The translations under genes were made by a program, and so were the position numbers. 64,000 nucleotides of DNA, taken from NCBI GenBank assembly GCA_036389335.1, contig DASVQC010000092.1, positions 139,783-203,782 of the forward strand. Reading direction: 5' to 3'. Shown here in pieces: positions 16,104 to 24,590 of this stretch; the first letter of the stretch is position 1; every line of letters begins with the position of its first letter. The notes beneath the pieces are model-generated. The model did no database searches and had not been told where the DNA came from. It was given only the letters and a program-made list of their open reading frames with translations. This DNA is from JAIVGV01 sp036389335 (GTDB lineage Bacteria; Acidobacteriota; Blastocatellia; Pyrinomonadales; Pyrinomonadaceae).

Positions 16104-16754
16104 TCATTTCGACGCCTTGCCCAGACGCTCGGCGCTGCGCTTGACGCCGTCGCTGAGTTCGATGATGGCGAGAAGGTCGCCCCCGGCGGCAGCCGCCTTC
16201 TGCAAGTCGACGACGCCGGGGTCTTTGAACATGGGGTTGCCGGTGAAGCTGTGGATCGTGTTGCAGAGTTTGACGAGCGCGCCCTTGATCTGCTCGCCGT
16301 CGTAGTCCGTCTGTTTCGCCGCGTCCTTCTCCTTATCTTCGGGCGGGGCGGAGGGCATCAGGACGGACTTCAGGCGGTTGGCGCGCTTGTTGATCTCGGC
16401 GGCCTGCTCGGAGACGAGCTTGTAGTCGAGCGGCTTCCGGGCGACGAGGTAATCGATCACGTCGTTGCGGATGAGCTGGATGCGCTTGAAGTCCTGCTTC
16501 GTCTGATCGATGGCCGCCGCGAGTCGCCGCGCGTCCATCCGACCGCCCACGGCCCTGATCTCCGCGCTGCGCAGCGCCGCCTCGCGGTTCGTCTGCGCGT
16601 CCGTGTCGCCCTTCGGGTTGATGACGGGCGGCGCTCCGACCCCTCCCGGCGCGCCCTGCGCCGTGGCCGCGACCGCGCCGGCGAACGAGAAAGAGATGAT
16701 CGCCGCCAGACGGCAAACGCTGCTCCTCGTCGAACGTGAACGACGCTGCTTCAT
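16104..16754 (-). CDS. Secreted helical protein of unknown function, paralogue of the 28.3-kb gene
   Basis: A 216-residue protein with a signal peptide (cleavage near AATAQG) and a mature helical region. A strong ribosome site AAGGAGG precedes the ATG. The blocks QDFKRIQLIRNDVIDYL, QAAEINKRANRLKS, YDGEQIKGALVKLC and DGVKRSAERLGK are matched closely by the protein at 28335-28973 (QDFKRIQIIRNDIAHAL, QAAEVRKRALRMQS, YDAGQVKDALVRLC, AAVKSSAERLGR). I do not recognise a named family. It lies between the GH3 and GH16 genes on the same strand and could belong to their operon. Confidence 0.75.
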   Translation of the reverse strand: MKQRRSRSTRSSVCRLAAIISFSFAGAVAATAQGAPGGVGAPPVINPKGDTDAQTNREAALRSAEIRAVGGRMDARRLAAAIDQTKQDFKRIQLIRNDVIDYLVARKPLDYKLVSEQAAEINKRANRLKSVLMPSAPPEDKEKDAAKQTDYDGEQIKGALVKLCNTIHSFTGNPMFKDPGVVDLQKAAAAGGDLLAIIELSDGVKRSAERLGKASK

Positions 16755-16779
16755 GTCAGCTTCCTCCTTAATTCCGTTT

Positions 16780-19188
16780 TCACCTGCGCGCGCGTCCGGG
16801 CCGCTGCGCCTGTCCGGCCCGGAGCGTGAACTTGTCCGAGAGGCTGCCGGCCATGACGGTGAAGTCTCCCGGCTCGACGACGCTTCTGTTGTCTTCGCCG
16901 ACGAACGAGAGATCGTCCGCGCGCAGCGTGAACGTCAGGTCGCGGCTCTGCCCCGGCTCAAGGTAGATTTTGGCGAAGCGGCGGACGCGCTTGCCCGGCG
17001 GGCTTAGGGATGCGACCTCGTCGCGCACGTAGAGGATGACGGTCTCCTTGCCCGCGCGCGCGCCGGTGTTCGTCACGGTCAGGGCGACGTTGACCGCGCC
17101 CCCGGCGGGCACCGACTTCGGGGCGACGCGCAGGTTGCTGTAGGCGTAGGTCGTGTAGCTCAGGCCCTGCCCGAACTCGAACTGCGGGCGCGTGGCGAGG
17201 TTGCCGAACGACGTGTCGGTGTCCTCGAACAGCTTGCGGTCGTAGTTGAAGAGGTTGTTCGCCGAGCGCGGGTAGGTGAAGGGCAGCCGGCCCGAAGGGT
17301 TGTAGTCGCCGAGGAGCACGTCGGCGACCGCCGCGCCGCCCTCGTTGCCGGGGTTGTACGCCATCAGGATCGCCCGCGCCCCGTCAACGATCCGGCTGAC
17401 GACGCGGGGCCGCCCTTCGACGAGCACGACGACGACCGGCTTGCCCGTCGCCTCAATCGCTTCGGCCAGACGCAACTGCGGCTCGGGCAGCGTCAGGTCT
17501 GTGATGTTGCCGGGCGTCTCGGTGTAAGTGCCCTCGCCGAGGCAGAGGACGACCACGTCCGCGTCGCGCGCGGCGCGCACCGCGGCGGGGATGTCCACCT
17601 CCTCGTCCACGTCCGTGGGCGTGCTGTTCGACGGCGACCCGGCGGCGCGCGTGATGCGCGTGCCGGGCGCGTAGGAGAGGTTCTTGCCCAGCCTGCCTTC
17701 GAGCGCCTGAAGGATGGTCGGGCGATCCTTCGGGTAGAGAGACTCTTCCGATCCCTGCCAGACGTAAGTCCAACCGTTGTTGAGCGGGAGGAGCGAGTTG
17801 GCCGTCGGCCCCGTGACGAGGACTTTGCGGTTCTTGGCGAGCGGCAGCAGCCCGCCCTCGTTCTTCAAGAGCGTCATCGACTCGCGCGCCGCCTGCAGGG
17901 CCACCTCCCTCGACGCGTTCGTCCCGACCGCGGAAGCGAGCGCCGGATCGGGCAGCGCGTTCTCGAAGAGGCCCAGCTCGAACTTGACGCGCAGGATTCG
18001 GCGCACGGCTTCGTCTATGCGCGACATCGGCACCTTGCCCTCTTTGACGAGGGCGAGGAGGTGATCGGCGAAGCTGTAGTCGGAGGGGACCATGCTCATG
18101 TCGATCCCGGCCATGACGGACAGGCGCGTCGCTTCGCGCTCGTCGGCGGCGATCCTCCACTGCGTGACGAGCTTCTTGATGTCCTCCCAGTCGGAGACGA
18201 CGAAGCCCTTGAAGCCGAGTTCGCCGCGCAGGATGTCGGTCAGGATGTGGCGGTTGACGTGGCCGGGCGTGCCGTTGATCTCGGCGGAGTTGACCATCAC
18301 GGTGCGCGCGCCCGCTTTCACCGCGGCGGCGAAGGTCGGGAGGAAGTATTCGCGCAGGTGGCTCTCGGGGATGAGGGCGGTCGTGCGATCCCTGCCGCTC
18401 AGGGGGAAGCTGTAGCCCATGTAGTGCTTCAAACTGGCGGCGACGTGCGACGGCGAGGATACGTCGTCGCCTTCGAGGCCGCGCACGAACGCCGCGCCCA
18501 GCACTTTGGCGAGGTACGGGTCTTCGCCGAACGTCTCGTAGAAGCGGGGCCACAGGGGCTGGCGACCGATGTCGAGGACGGGCGAGAACGACCAGGGGAT
18601 GCCCGCGGCGCGCGTCTCGGCGGCGGCGATCTCCTGCGAGCGCTGCACGAGCGCCGGGTTCCACGTCGCCGCCATGCCGATCTCCTGCGGGAAGAGCGTC
18701 GAGCCCTGCACGTAGTTCGCGCCGTGGATCGAGTCGATGCCGTAGAGGACGGGAATCCGTAGGCGCGTGCGCCGGCTCGCCTCCTGAATCTTCCCGATGA
18801 TGTCGTGCCAGCGTTCGAGCGGCAGGGCCTGATCCTTAACGTTGAGGATGGAGCCGACGCCGTAGCGACCGACGGCCTTCTCCAGCTTCACGGGATCGAT
18901 CTGCGTCGTCTGATCCCGACCGGTCGAGACCATGCCGATCTCCAACTGAGTCATCTGCCCGATCTTCTCCTCCGGCGTCATGCGCGCGAGCAACTCCTCG
19001 ACGCGCCGCGCGACGTCGCGCGCCGCCGCGCGCGGGCGCGTCGCCGACTGGAAGAAGGCGTCGCTGTCGTTCACGTCGGAGCCGACGACGCCGCGCCCGT
19101 CGAGCGTCTGCGCCGAAGTTTGTTGCGACTGTAGGCAAAAGGTTTGGAGACACAGCGCGGAGGCGAGTGTCAGGGCGGTTATTCTCAT
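16780..19188 (-). CDS. Secreted GH3 beta-glucosidase-like enzyme
   Basis: Start set at ATG 19186-19188, which opens a signal peptide (MRITALTLASALCLQTFCLQ); the frame stays open another 57 codons upstream but that stretch translates the 19.3-kb repeat. The ~802-residue protein has the GH3 barrel with nucleophile D333 in GFVVSDWEDIKKL, a second alpha/beta sandwich domain (ADVVVLCLGEGTYTETPGN), and a C-terminal fibronectin-III-like domain (NVALTVTNTGARAGKETVILYV). Such enzymes trim beta-linked glucose or xylose from oligosaccharides in the periplasm. The neighbouring GH16 and GH9 genes suggest joint beta-glucan breakdown. Confidence 0.93.
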   Translation of the reverse strand: MRITALTLASALCLQTFCLQSQQTSAQTLDGRGVVGSDVNDSDAFFQSATRPRAAARDVARRVEELLARMTPEEKIGQMTQLEIGMVSTGRDQTTQIDPVKLEKAVGRYGVGSILNVKDQALPLERWHDIIGKIQEASRRTRLRIPVLYGIDSIHGANYVQGSTLFPQEIGMAATWNPALVQRSQEIAAAETRAAGIPWSFSPVLDIGRQPLWPRFYETFGEDPYLAKVLGAAFVRGLEGDDVSSPSHVAASLKHYMGYSFPLSGRDRTTALIPESHLREYFLPTFAAAVKAGARTVMVNSAEINGTPGHVNRHILTDILRGELGFKGFVVSDWEDIKKLVTQWRIAADEREATRLSVMAGIDMSMVPSDYSFADHLLALVKEGKVPMSRIDEAVRRILRVKFELGLFENALPDPALASAVGTNASREVALQAARESMTLLKNEGGLLPLAKNRKVLVTGPTANSLLPLNNGWTYVWQGSEESLYPKDRPTILQALEGRLGKNLSYAPGTRITRAAGSPSNSTPTDVDEEVDIPAAVRAARDADVVVLCLGEGTYTETPGNITDLTLPEPQLRLAEAIEATGKPVVVVLVEGRPRVVSRIVDGARAILMAYNPGNEGGAAVADVLLGDYNPSGRLPFTYPRSANNLFNYDRKLFEDTDTSFGNLATRPQFEFGQGLSYTTYAYSNLRVAPKSVPAGGAVNVALTVTNTGARAGKETVILYVRDEVASLSPPGKRVRRFAKIYLEPGQSRDLTFTLRADDLSFVGEDNRSVVEPGDFTVMAGSLSDKFTLRAGQAQRPGRARR

Positions 19189-19239
19189 AGTCGTCGGCTC
19201 GTCCTTAAAGGAAGAAGCTTGCAGGAACTCTTGCCGCCC

Positions 19240-19268
19240 ATTCTCTTTTATCAAGCCCTTTTGTTCAA
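19240..19268 (-). promoter_or_regulatory. Candidate promoter for the GH3 gene
   Basis: On the - strand, TTGAAC (19263-19268) and GAGAAT (19240-19245) are separated by 17 nt in an A/T-rich island, 52 nt upstream of the GH3 start. Each box matches the sigma-70 consensus at four of six positions. Confidence 0.35.
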
Positions 19269-19303
19269 GCAAAATTTTGGGCGGGGCCCTGATTAGATTC
19301 TTA

Positions 19304-19398
19304 CTCTGTGCCCGCTCCGTGTCCTCTGTGTCTCCGTGGTGAGTCTTGATCATAAGCACTCACCACAGAGACACAGAGGACACGGAGCGGGCACAGAG
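19304..19398. repeat. CACCAC-type inverted repeat, nearly perfect 41-bp arms
   Basis: Arms 19304-19344 and 19358-19398 are reverse complements with a single mismatch over 41 bp, around a 13-nt loop (CTTGATCATAAGC). It occupies the divergent region between the GH3 gene and the cytochrome gene, and is the best-preserved member of the family in this window. Confidence 0.9.
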
Positions 19399-19520
19399 GA
19401 AAGCCGAAGCTATGACACCACCGGGGCGAAAGGTCGCCTCTCGACAAAGCGCGGGCGGCGGTACAATATGGCCGTCGTCGCCCGCCGGTCGTCGCGTGAT
19501 TTCTCCGGCACTCGTACTTG

Positions 19521-20675
19521 ATGAGAGATAGAGTTAAGAAGAGCCTGACCCTGTGCCTCCTTGTGGGGTGTGCGTGCGTCTATTTCGGCGCGCCGCTTTT
19601 CGTCAGCGGTCGGGGGCAGGCGGGGGCGAAGAATGCTTTATCGAAGTGGCGTCCCGCGCGCGACTACTCGGGCGTCGGCCACGCGGGCGCGGCGGCCTGC
19701 GCGCAGTGCCACGCGAAAGAGTCGCGCGCCCACGCGTCCACGCCGATGGCGCACGCCGCAGAGGCCGGGGCCGACTGCGGGGTCTTGAAGGCGCGCGCGC
19801 CGCTCTCCTTCAGCAACGGCCCTTACACCTACCGGATCGCGCGCGAGGGCGGGCGCGCCTTCTACACGGTCGGCGACGGCGCGCGGACGATCTCGGAGCC
19901 CCTGCTCTTCTGCTTCGGGCAGGGCGTGGCCGGTCAGACCTACATCTTCCAGCACGACGGCGCGTTCTACGAGAGCCGCGTCAGCTATTTCGGGGCGGCG
20001 AAAGGTCTCGACATCACGATCCTCCACCCGCGCGCCGTCCCCGCGTCGCTCGAAGACGCGCTCGGTCGCCCGATGAGCCGGGAGGCGGCGCGCGGGTGTT
20101 TCGCCTGCCACACGACGGCGGCGGTCGGCGGCCCGCGGCAACTGTTGGAGCGCGCCTCGCCCGGCGTCAGTTGCGAAGCCTGCCACGGGCCGGGCGAGGC
20201 GCACGTCGCGGCGATGAGGGCCAAGGATTTCGGCGACCCGAAAATCTTCAACCCGGCCAAGCTCGACGGGCTCGAACTGTCGCAGGAGTTCTGCGGCGCG
20301 TGCCACCAGAGTTTCGACACGGTGATGTCGCTGGCGGGGCAGGGCGGGGCGGGCAACATACGCTTCCAGCCCTACCGCATCTACAACAGCCGCGGGCACC
20401 TCACGGACGACCGGCGCATGAGCTGCGTCGCCTGCCACGACCCGCACGACGAGCTGCAACGCGACGCCGCCTACTACGACTCGAAGTGCCTCGCCTGTCA
20501 CCTCTCGACCGCCAAGGAGTTGCAGACGCGGGCGCGCTCCGCCCCCGCCTGCCCCGTCGCGACGAAGCAGTGCGCGACGTGCCACATGCCCAAAGTCGAT
20601 CTGCCGGAGATGCACTTCAAGTTCACAGACCACTGGATTCGCGTCGTCAGGCCGGGCGAGGCGACGCCGAGGTGA
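19521..20675 (+). CDS. Secreted seven-heme c-type cytochrome (cytochrome c554-like)
   Basis: A protein of about 384 residues with an N-terminal export signal (MRDRVKKSLTLCLLVGCACVYF). Seven CxxCH heme motifs are visible: CAQCH, CFACH, CEACH, CGACH, CVACH, CLACH and CATCH, spread over the whole length with a wide non-heme insert after the first. This matches the cytochrome c554-like multiheme fold. It would act in the periplasm in electron transfer. Neighbours are polysaccharide hydrolases and no obvious partner oxidoreductase lies beside it. ATG 19521 is used; TTG 19518 adjoins it. No clear ribosome site is present. Confidence 0.85.
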   Translation: MRDRVKKSLTLCLLVGCACVYFGAPLFVSGRGQAGAKNALSKWRPARDYSGVGHAGAAACAQCHAKESRAHASTPMAHAAEAGADCGVLKARAPLSFSNGPYTYRIAREGGRAFYTVGDGARTISEPLLFCFGQGVAGQTYIFQHDGAFYESRVSYFGAAKGLDITILHPRAVPASLEDALGRPMSREAARGCFACHTTAAVGGPRQLLERASPGVSCEACHGPGEAHVAAMRAKDFGDPKIFNPAKLDGLELSQEFCGACHQSFDTVMSLAGQGGAGNIRFQPYRIYNSRGHLTDDRRMSCVACHDPHDELQRDAAYYDSKCLACHLSTAKELQTRARSAPACPVATKQCATCHMPKVDLPEMHFKFTDHWIRVVRPGEATPR

Positions 20676-20685
20676 GACGAGATCA

Positions 20686-20766
20686 AACGATGAAGTAGGA
20701 ACGATGAACGATGAAGTTAAGAGAGATTGTCTTCACTTCATCGTTCATCGTTCCTACTTCATCGTT
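20686..20766. repeat. Perfect 32-bp inverted repeat built from ACGATGA units
   Basis: 20686-20717 is the exact reverse complement of 20735-20766 (17-nt loop). Within the arms, ACGATGA(A) units recur with spacing of 7-14 nt. It lies between the convergent cytochrome and GH20 genes and could act as a two-way transcription terminator or mRNA end stabiliser. Confidence 0.9.
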
Positions 20767-20802
20767 AACGTTTCGTCGTTCGCCCGCGAGTATGATCTCG
20801 GG

Positions 20803-22935
20803 TTACTGTTTGGCCGGTGCGGCGAGTTGCTTCACGCGCTTGCGCCAGTCGGCGGCGGGCATGGTTTTTAGCTGCGGCAGCTCTGAGGCGGCGACGATCA
20901 ACTCTCTGAGGCTCGGGATGATCGGAAACTCAAGCGCCGCTTTCGGCTTCGCCGCCTCGTCGAGCACGGCGAGGCGAGAGTCGCGCCAAGCGGCGGGCGG
21001 CGCGACGCCCTTCGTCATGTAGGACAGAGCTTCGAGTCCCGCCGCGCCCATCCGCGACAGATCCCCGGCGAGCGGCTTCGCCTCCGCGAGCGCGGGCGAT
21101 CCGTCCATCAACGCCCCCAACTGCGCCCCCGCGTCGCGCCACGCGGCCAGAGTGTTCTCGACGTCGCGCGCGCGCGACTCGAAGCGCGGGGCGTCGGAGA
21201 GCAGCGCGTCAACCTCGCCCGCGAACCGCCGCGCGGCGGCGCTGTCCGGCCTCGCCGCGTCGACGAGTCCGGTCAGAGGGCTGAGCATCGTCTGCGGTCG
21301 CACCTCGTAGCGCCTGTACTCCTTGACGGGCTCGACGACGGAGGCGAGCGTCTGGAGCGCCGCGTCGTCTTTGCCCCCGGCGAGCCGCCTGAGCATCATC
21401 GCCTGATTCCTCTCGTGCGTGAGCCCGAGTTCTTCCAGTCGTCGGCTGACGACGGCGAGGCGGCGGTACATGTCTTCCGTGTCGTTCACCTCGCGCGGCG
21501 ACCAGAGCCGCTCGGCGATGGCGGCGGTGCGGGGCCAGATGCGCGAGTCTATCGTCTCCGGCGAGACCCACTCGCCCCACATCGTCGCCTCGCCGCCGAG
21601 GACGTGCGCCGCCTCCGAGGCGCTGAGCGTGTTGCCCGCGGGCAGGGGGTCTGCCTTGTAGTGATCGGACGCGGGGTAGATGAGATCGATGTAGTAGCCC
21701 GCCGAGAGGACGCCGTCATAGCCTTTGCGCGCGGCCTCCGCCAGCGACTCGGGACCGCGCCACGAGTGTATGACCACGTCTTTGGGGAGATCGGGCTGGA
21801 AGATTTCGTCCCAGCCCATCATGCGCTTGCCGTGGCGCGTGAGGATTTTAAGGAGCCGTTGGTTGAAGTAGGTCTGGAGCGCGCGGTTGTCCTTGAGGCC
21901 GTGCGCCTTCATGAAGGCTTGAATCCGGGGGTTCCTGTCCCACTGCTTGCCCTCGTTCTCGTCGCCGCCGATGTGCAGGTAGGCGTCGGGGAAGAGCGCC
22001 GCCATCTCGCCGAGGAACGTGTCGAGGAATTTGTAAACCTCTTCGTTCGTCGGGTCGAGCGCGGGCTCGAAGATGCCTGCGCCGCGCTCGATCCGGTAGG
22101 GGCCGGGCGCGCTCCCCAGCTCCGGGTAGCCGACGAGCCAGCTCGTGCTGTGGCCCGGGATGTCGAACTCGGGCACGACGCGTATGCCGCGCTCGCGCGC
22201 GTAGGCGACGATCCCGCGCGCCTCTTCCTGAGTGTAGAAGAGGCCGTCCGACCCCATGCCGGTGAGCTTCGGGAACTTTTTGCTCTCGATGCGGAAGCCC
22301 TGATCCTCGGTCAGGTGCCAGTGGAAGACGTTGAGCTTGACGGCGGCCATCGCGTCGAGGTTGCGGCGCAAGACTTCCAGCGGCTCGTAGTGCCGCCCCA
22401 CGTCGATGAGCAGCCCGCGCCAGCGGAAGCGCGGCGCGTCCTGTATCTGCACGGCGGGGACGAAGTAGCCGTCGCGGTCGCCCTCTACGAGTTGCAGGAA
22501 AGTCTCCAGCCCGCGCAGCGCGCCGACGACCGTGGGGGCGCGGAGCCGCGCCTGCCTGTCCGTGACTTCGAGCGAGTACGACTCGTCCTCTTCGACCGAC
22601 GGGACGGCCTGACCCGCCTCCCGACACTCGACGACGAGCGTCGCGGGCGCGGCGTCGGCGGCGAGCCCGCGCGGCAGCTCAAGCACCGTGCGCCCTTCGA
22701 GCCTGCGCATCATGCGCCCGACGCCCGCCCGCAGCCTGTCGTCCACGTACCCTTCGGCGGCGACGGTGAAAGACTTGTCGACGGCGAGCCTGCCCGCGCC
22801 GAATCGCACGGACGCGGGTACGGGCATCAGGTTGTGCCGCGCCGCGCGCGGGTCGCCCGCGCCCCCGGCTTGCGCGCCGACCTTCAGCACGCATGAGAGT
22901 AGGAGAAGGATGGAGACGTAGCCGATGGCTTTCAT
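20803..22935 (-). CDS. Secreted GH20 beta-N-acetylhexosaminidase
   Basis: A 710-residue protein with signal peptide (cleavage near KVGAQA), an N-terminal GH20b domain (residues ~35-155) and the GH20 barrel beginning at RFRWRGLLIDVGRHYEPL. The substrate-assisted catalytic pair is D325-E326 in LHIGGDENEGKQW; the supporting H in FHWHLTEDQGFRIES is also present. The last ~180 residues are helical and of unknown role. GAGGA sits upstream of the ATG. GH20 enzymes release GlcNAc or GalNAc from chitin fragments or glycans; the phosphohexomutases, NagX-like gene and ROK regulator downstream could handle the product. Confidence 0.94.
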   Translation of the reverse strand: MKAIGYVSILLLLSCVLKVGAQAGGAGDPRAARHNLMPVPASVRFGAGRLAVDKSFTVAAEGYVDDRLRAGVGRMMRRLEGRTVLELPRGLAADAAPATLVVECREAGQAVPSVEEDESYSLEVTDRQARLRAPTVVGALRGLETFLQLVEGDRDGYFVPAVQIQDAPRFRWRGLLIDVGRHYEPLEVLRRNLDAMAAVKLNVFHWHLTEDQGFRIESKKFPKLTGMGSDGLFYTQEEARGIVAYARERGIRVVPEFDIPGHSTSWLVGYPELGSAPGPYRIERGAGIFEPALDPTNEEVYKFLDTFLGEMAALFPDAYLHIGGDENEGKQWDRNPRIQAFMKAHGLKDNRALQTYFNQRLLKILTRHGKRMMGWDEIFQPDLPKDVVIHSWRGPESLAEAARKGYDGVLSAGYYIDLIYPASDHYKADPLPAGNTLSASEAAHVLGGEATMWGEWVSPETIDSRIWPRTAAIAERLWSPREVNDTEDMYRRLAVVSRRLEELGLTHERNQAMMLRRLAGGKDDAALQTLASVVEPVKEYRRYEVRPQTMLSPLTGLVDAARPDSAAARRFAGEVDALLSDAPRFESRARDVENTLAAWRDAGAQLGALMDGSPALAEAKPLAGDLSRMGAAGLEALSYMTKGVAPPAAWRDSRLAVLDEAAKPKAALEFPIIPSLRELIVAASELPQLKTMPAADWRKRVKQLAAPAKQ

Positions 22936-22952
22936 GTTGATCCTCGACTAGC

Positions 22953-22987
22953 AGCTAACAGCTAACAGCTAACAGCTATAAGCTGAA
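22953..22987. repeat. Tandem AGCTAAC heptamers
   Basis: Three AGCTAAC units, then AGCTATA and AGCTGAA, lie 18 nt upstream of the GH20 start codon on the - strand side. Because AGCT is self-complementary the units could fold on themselves, but there is no separate opposing arm as in the other heptamer repeats. Confidence 0.75.
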
Positions 22988-23214
22988 CGGGGCGGCGCGC
23001 ATTCGTCCCGCGTCAACGCGCGCCGACGCCGGGTGTCGTGTTCCTCTGGGCGGATCGCCCGGAGGTGTTCGGGACTAACTTGGATCGAAGGCTTATGATT
23101 AGAACAGGCCGCGCGGGCTAGTCAATCAAAACTTTTGCCGACGCCCCGCGCGCGCCGCCGAAAGTTTTTCGGTGCTCCCCGCCTTTCGTTTCTGGTATGC
23201 TCCCGCCCCGCGCT

Positions 23215-24561
23215 ATGAACTCGCTCAAGATCGGCATCGGCGGCGTGCGCGGCATCGTCGGCGAAACCTTCACGCCGGAGCTCGTCGTCGGTTTCGCGCA
23301 AGCCTTCGGCACTTACCTCGACGCGGGGCGCATCCTCGTCTGCCGCGACGCGCGCGCTTCCGGCCCGATGGCGCGCGCCGCCGTGCTCGGCGGGCTGCTC
23401 TCGGCGGGCTGCGAGGCGGTTGACCTCGGCGTCTGCCCGACGCCGAGCCTGCAACTCGCCGTCGCGCGGCTCGGCGCGGACGGCGGCATCTCGATCACCG
23501 CCGGGCACAACCCCGAGCCGTGGAACGCGCTCAAGTTCGTGCGCGGCGACGGACTCTACCTGAACGCGGCGCAGGCCGACGAGCTGCTAGACATCTTCCA
23601 TCAGGCGGAGTTCGCCAAAGCGACGTGGGAGAACATACGCACTAAGGTCGAAGAGCAGGACGCCATCGCGGGCCACCTCGCGACTCTCTCTCTCGCCTTC
23701 GACGTGGAGGCTATACGGGCGCGGCGTTTGACGGTCGCGGTGGACTGCTGCAACAGCTCGTGCGCGCTGCTCGCGCCGCGCTGGCTCAGCGAACTCGGTT
23801 GCGAAGTGCTCGCCATCAACGACGATCCCGGAGCGCCGTTCCCGCACGCGCCCGAGCCGCGGCGGCAGACGATGGCGCAACTGCGCGCCGTGGTTCGCGC
23901 GGGCCGCGCCGACTTAGGCTTCGCGCACGACGCCGACGGCGAGCGGCTGGGGCTGGTCGCGGAAACGGGCGAGATACTTTCCGAAGAGGCGACCCTCCCC
24001 CTGTGCGCCGAGATTCAACTGGGGCGCGAGGGCGGCCACGTAGTGACCAACGTCTCGACGAGCGGCGCGATAGACGCCGTCGCCGCGCGCCACGCCTCCG
24101 CGGTCGTGCGCACGCCGGTCGGACAGGCTTTCGTCTCCGAGGCGATGATCGAGAGCCGCGCCGTCATCGGCGGCGAGGGCAGCGGCGGCGTCGTCGTCCC
24201 GCGCGTGCAGCTCACGCACGACAGCGCGGCGGCGGTCGGACTGATCCTCGAACACGTGGCCTTGACGGGGCAGCGCCTTTCGGAGCTGGCGGCGGGGCTG
24301 CCGCGCCTCTCCATGCTCAAGCACAACGTCCCCGTCGAGCCGAACCGCATCTACTCCCTCATGCAGCGCGTCTACGACGGGCTGGCGCGCGAGGGCCTCG
24401 ACTACGACGAGACCGACGGGATCAAGATCGCGCGCCCCGGCGGCTGGGTGCACGTCCGCGTCTCGAACACCGAGTCGATGATCCGCATCATCGCCGAGTC
24501 GGAAGACCCCGCGCGCGCGCAGGAACTGCTCGACTCGGCGCGCGACATGCTCGGCAAGTGA
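23215..24561 (+). CDS. Phosphohexomutase-family protein with altered active site (Gly for phosphoserine)
   Basis: About 448 residues, the usual length for phosphoglucosamine/phosphomannomutases, with all four domains. ATG 23215 is chosen because NSLKIGIGGVRGIVGE is the normal N-terminus. The serine loop reads SITAGHNPEPWNALK: Gly97 stands where the catalytic phosphoserine of TASHNP is expected. The metal loop reads D239-A-D241-G-E243-R, with Glu for the third Asp. The sugar loop GGEGSGGVVVP and phosphate loop RVSNTESMIRI are kept. The paralogue at 25677-27038 has the canonical residues. It may be inactive, regulatory, or use a different mechanism. Its neighbour is a GH16-like gene 30 bp downstream. 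Confidence 0.88.
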   Translation: MNSLKIGIGGVRGIVGETFTPELVVGFAQAFGTYLDAGRILVCRDARASGPMARAAVLGGLLSAGCEAVDLGVCPTPSLQLAVARLGADGGISITAGHNPEPWNALKFVRGDGLYLNAAQADELLDIFHQAEFAKATWENIRTKVEEQDAIAGHLATLSLAFDVEAIRARRLTVAVDCCNSSCALLAPRWLSELGCEVLAINDDPGAPFPHAPEPRRQTMAQLRAVVRAGRADLGFAHDADGERLGLVAETGEILSEEATLPLCAEIQLGREGGHVVTNVSTSGAIDAVAARHASAVVRTPVGQAFVSEAMIESRAVIGGEGSGGVVVPRVQLTHDSAAAVGLILEHVALTGQRLSELAAGLPRLSMLKHNVPVEPNRIYSLMQRVYDGLAREGLDYDETDGIKIARPGGWVHVRVSNTESMIRIIAESEDPARAQELLDSARDMLGK

Positions 24562-24590
24562 CAGTCAAACAACCTTCGGAGTGTCGTCTC

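Larger units (their letters stand above)
19189..19520. other. Divergent intergenic region
   Basis: This 332-bp gap holds the candidate GH3 promoter near 19240-19268, the 95-bp inverted repeat at 19304-19398, and a TACAAT box at 19462-19467 with TCGACA 15 nt upstream that may serve the cytochrome gene. No coding potential is evident. Confidence 0.6.

Noticed and set aside
19189..19359. N-terminal extension of the GH3 protein to 19359
   Set aside because: The added 57 residues translate part of an inverted repeat (HHGDTEDTERAQ) and push the signal peptide inside the protein.
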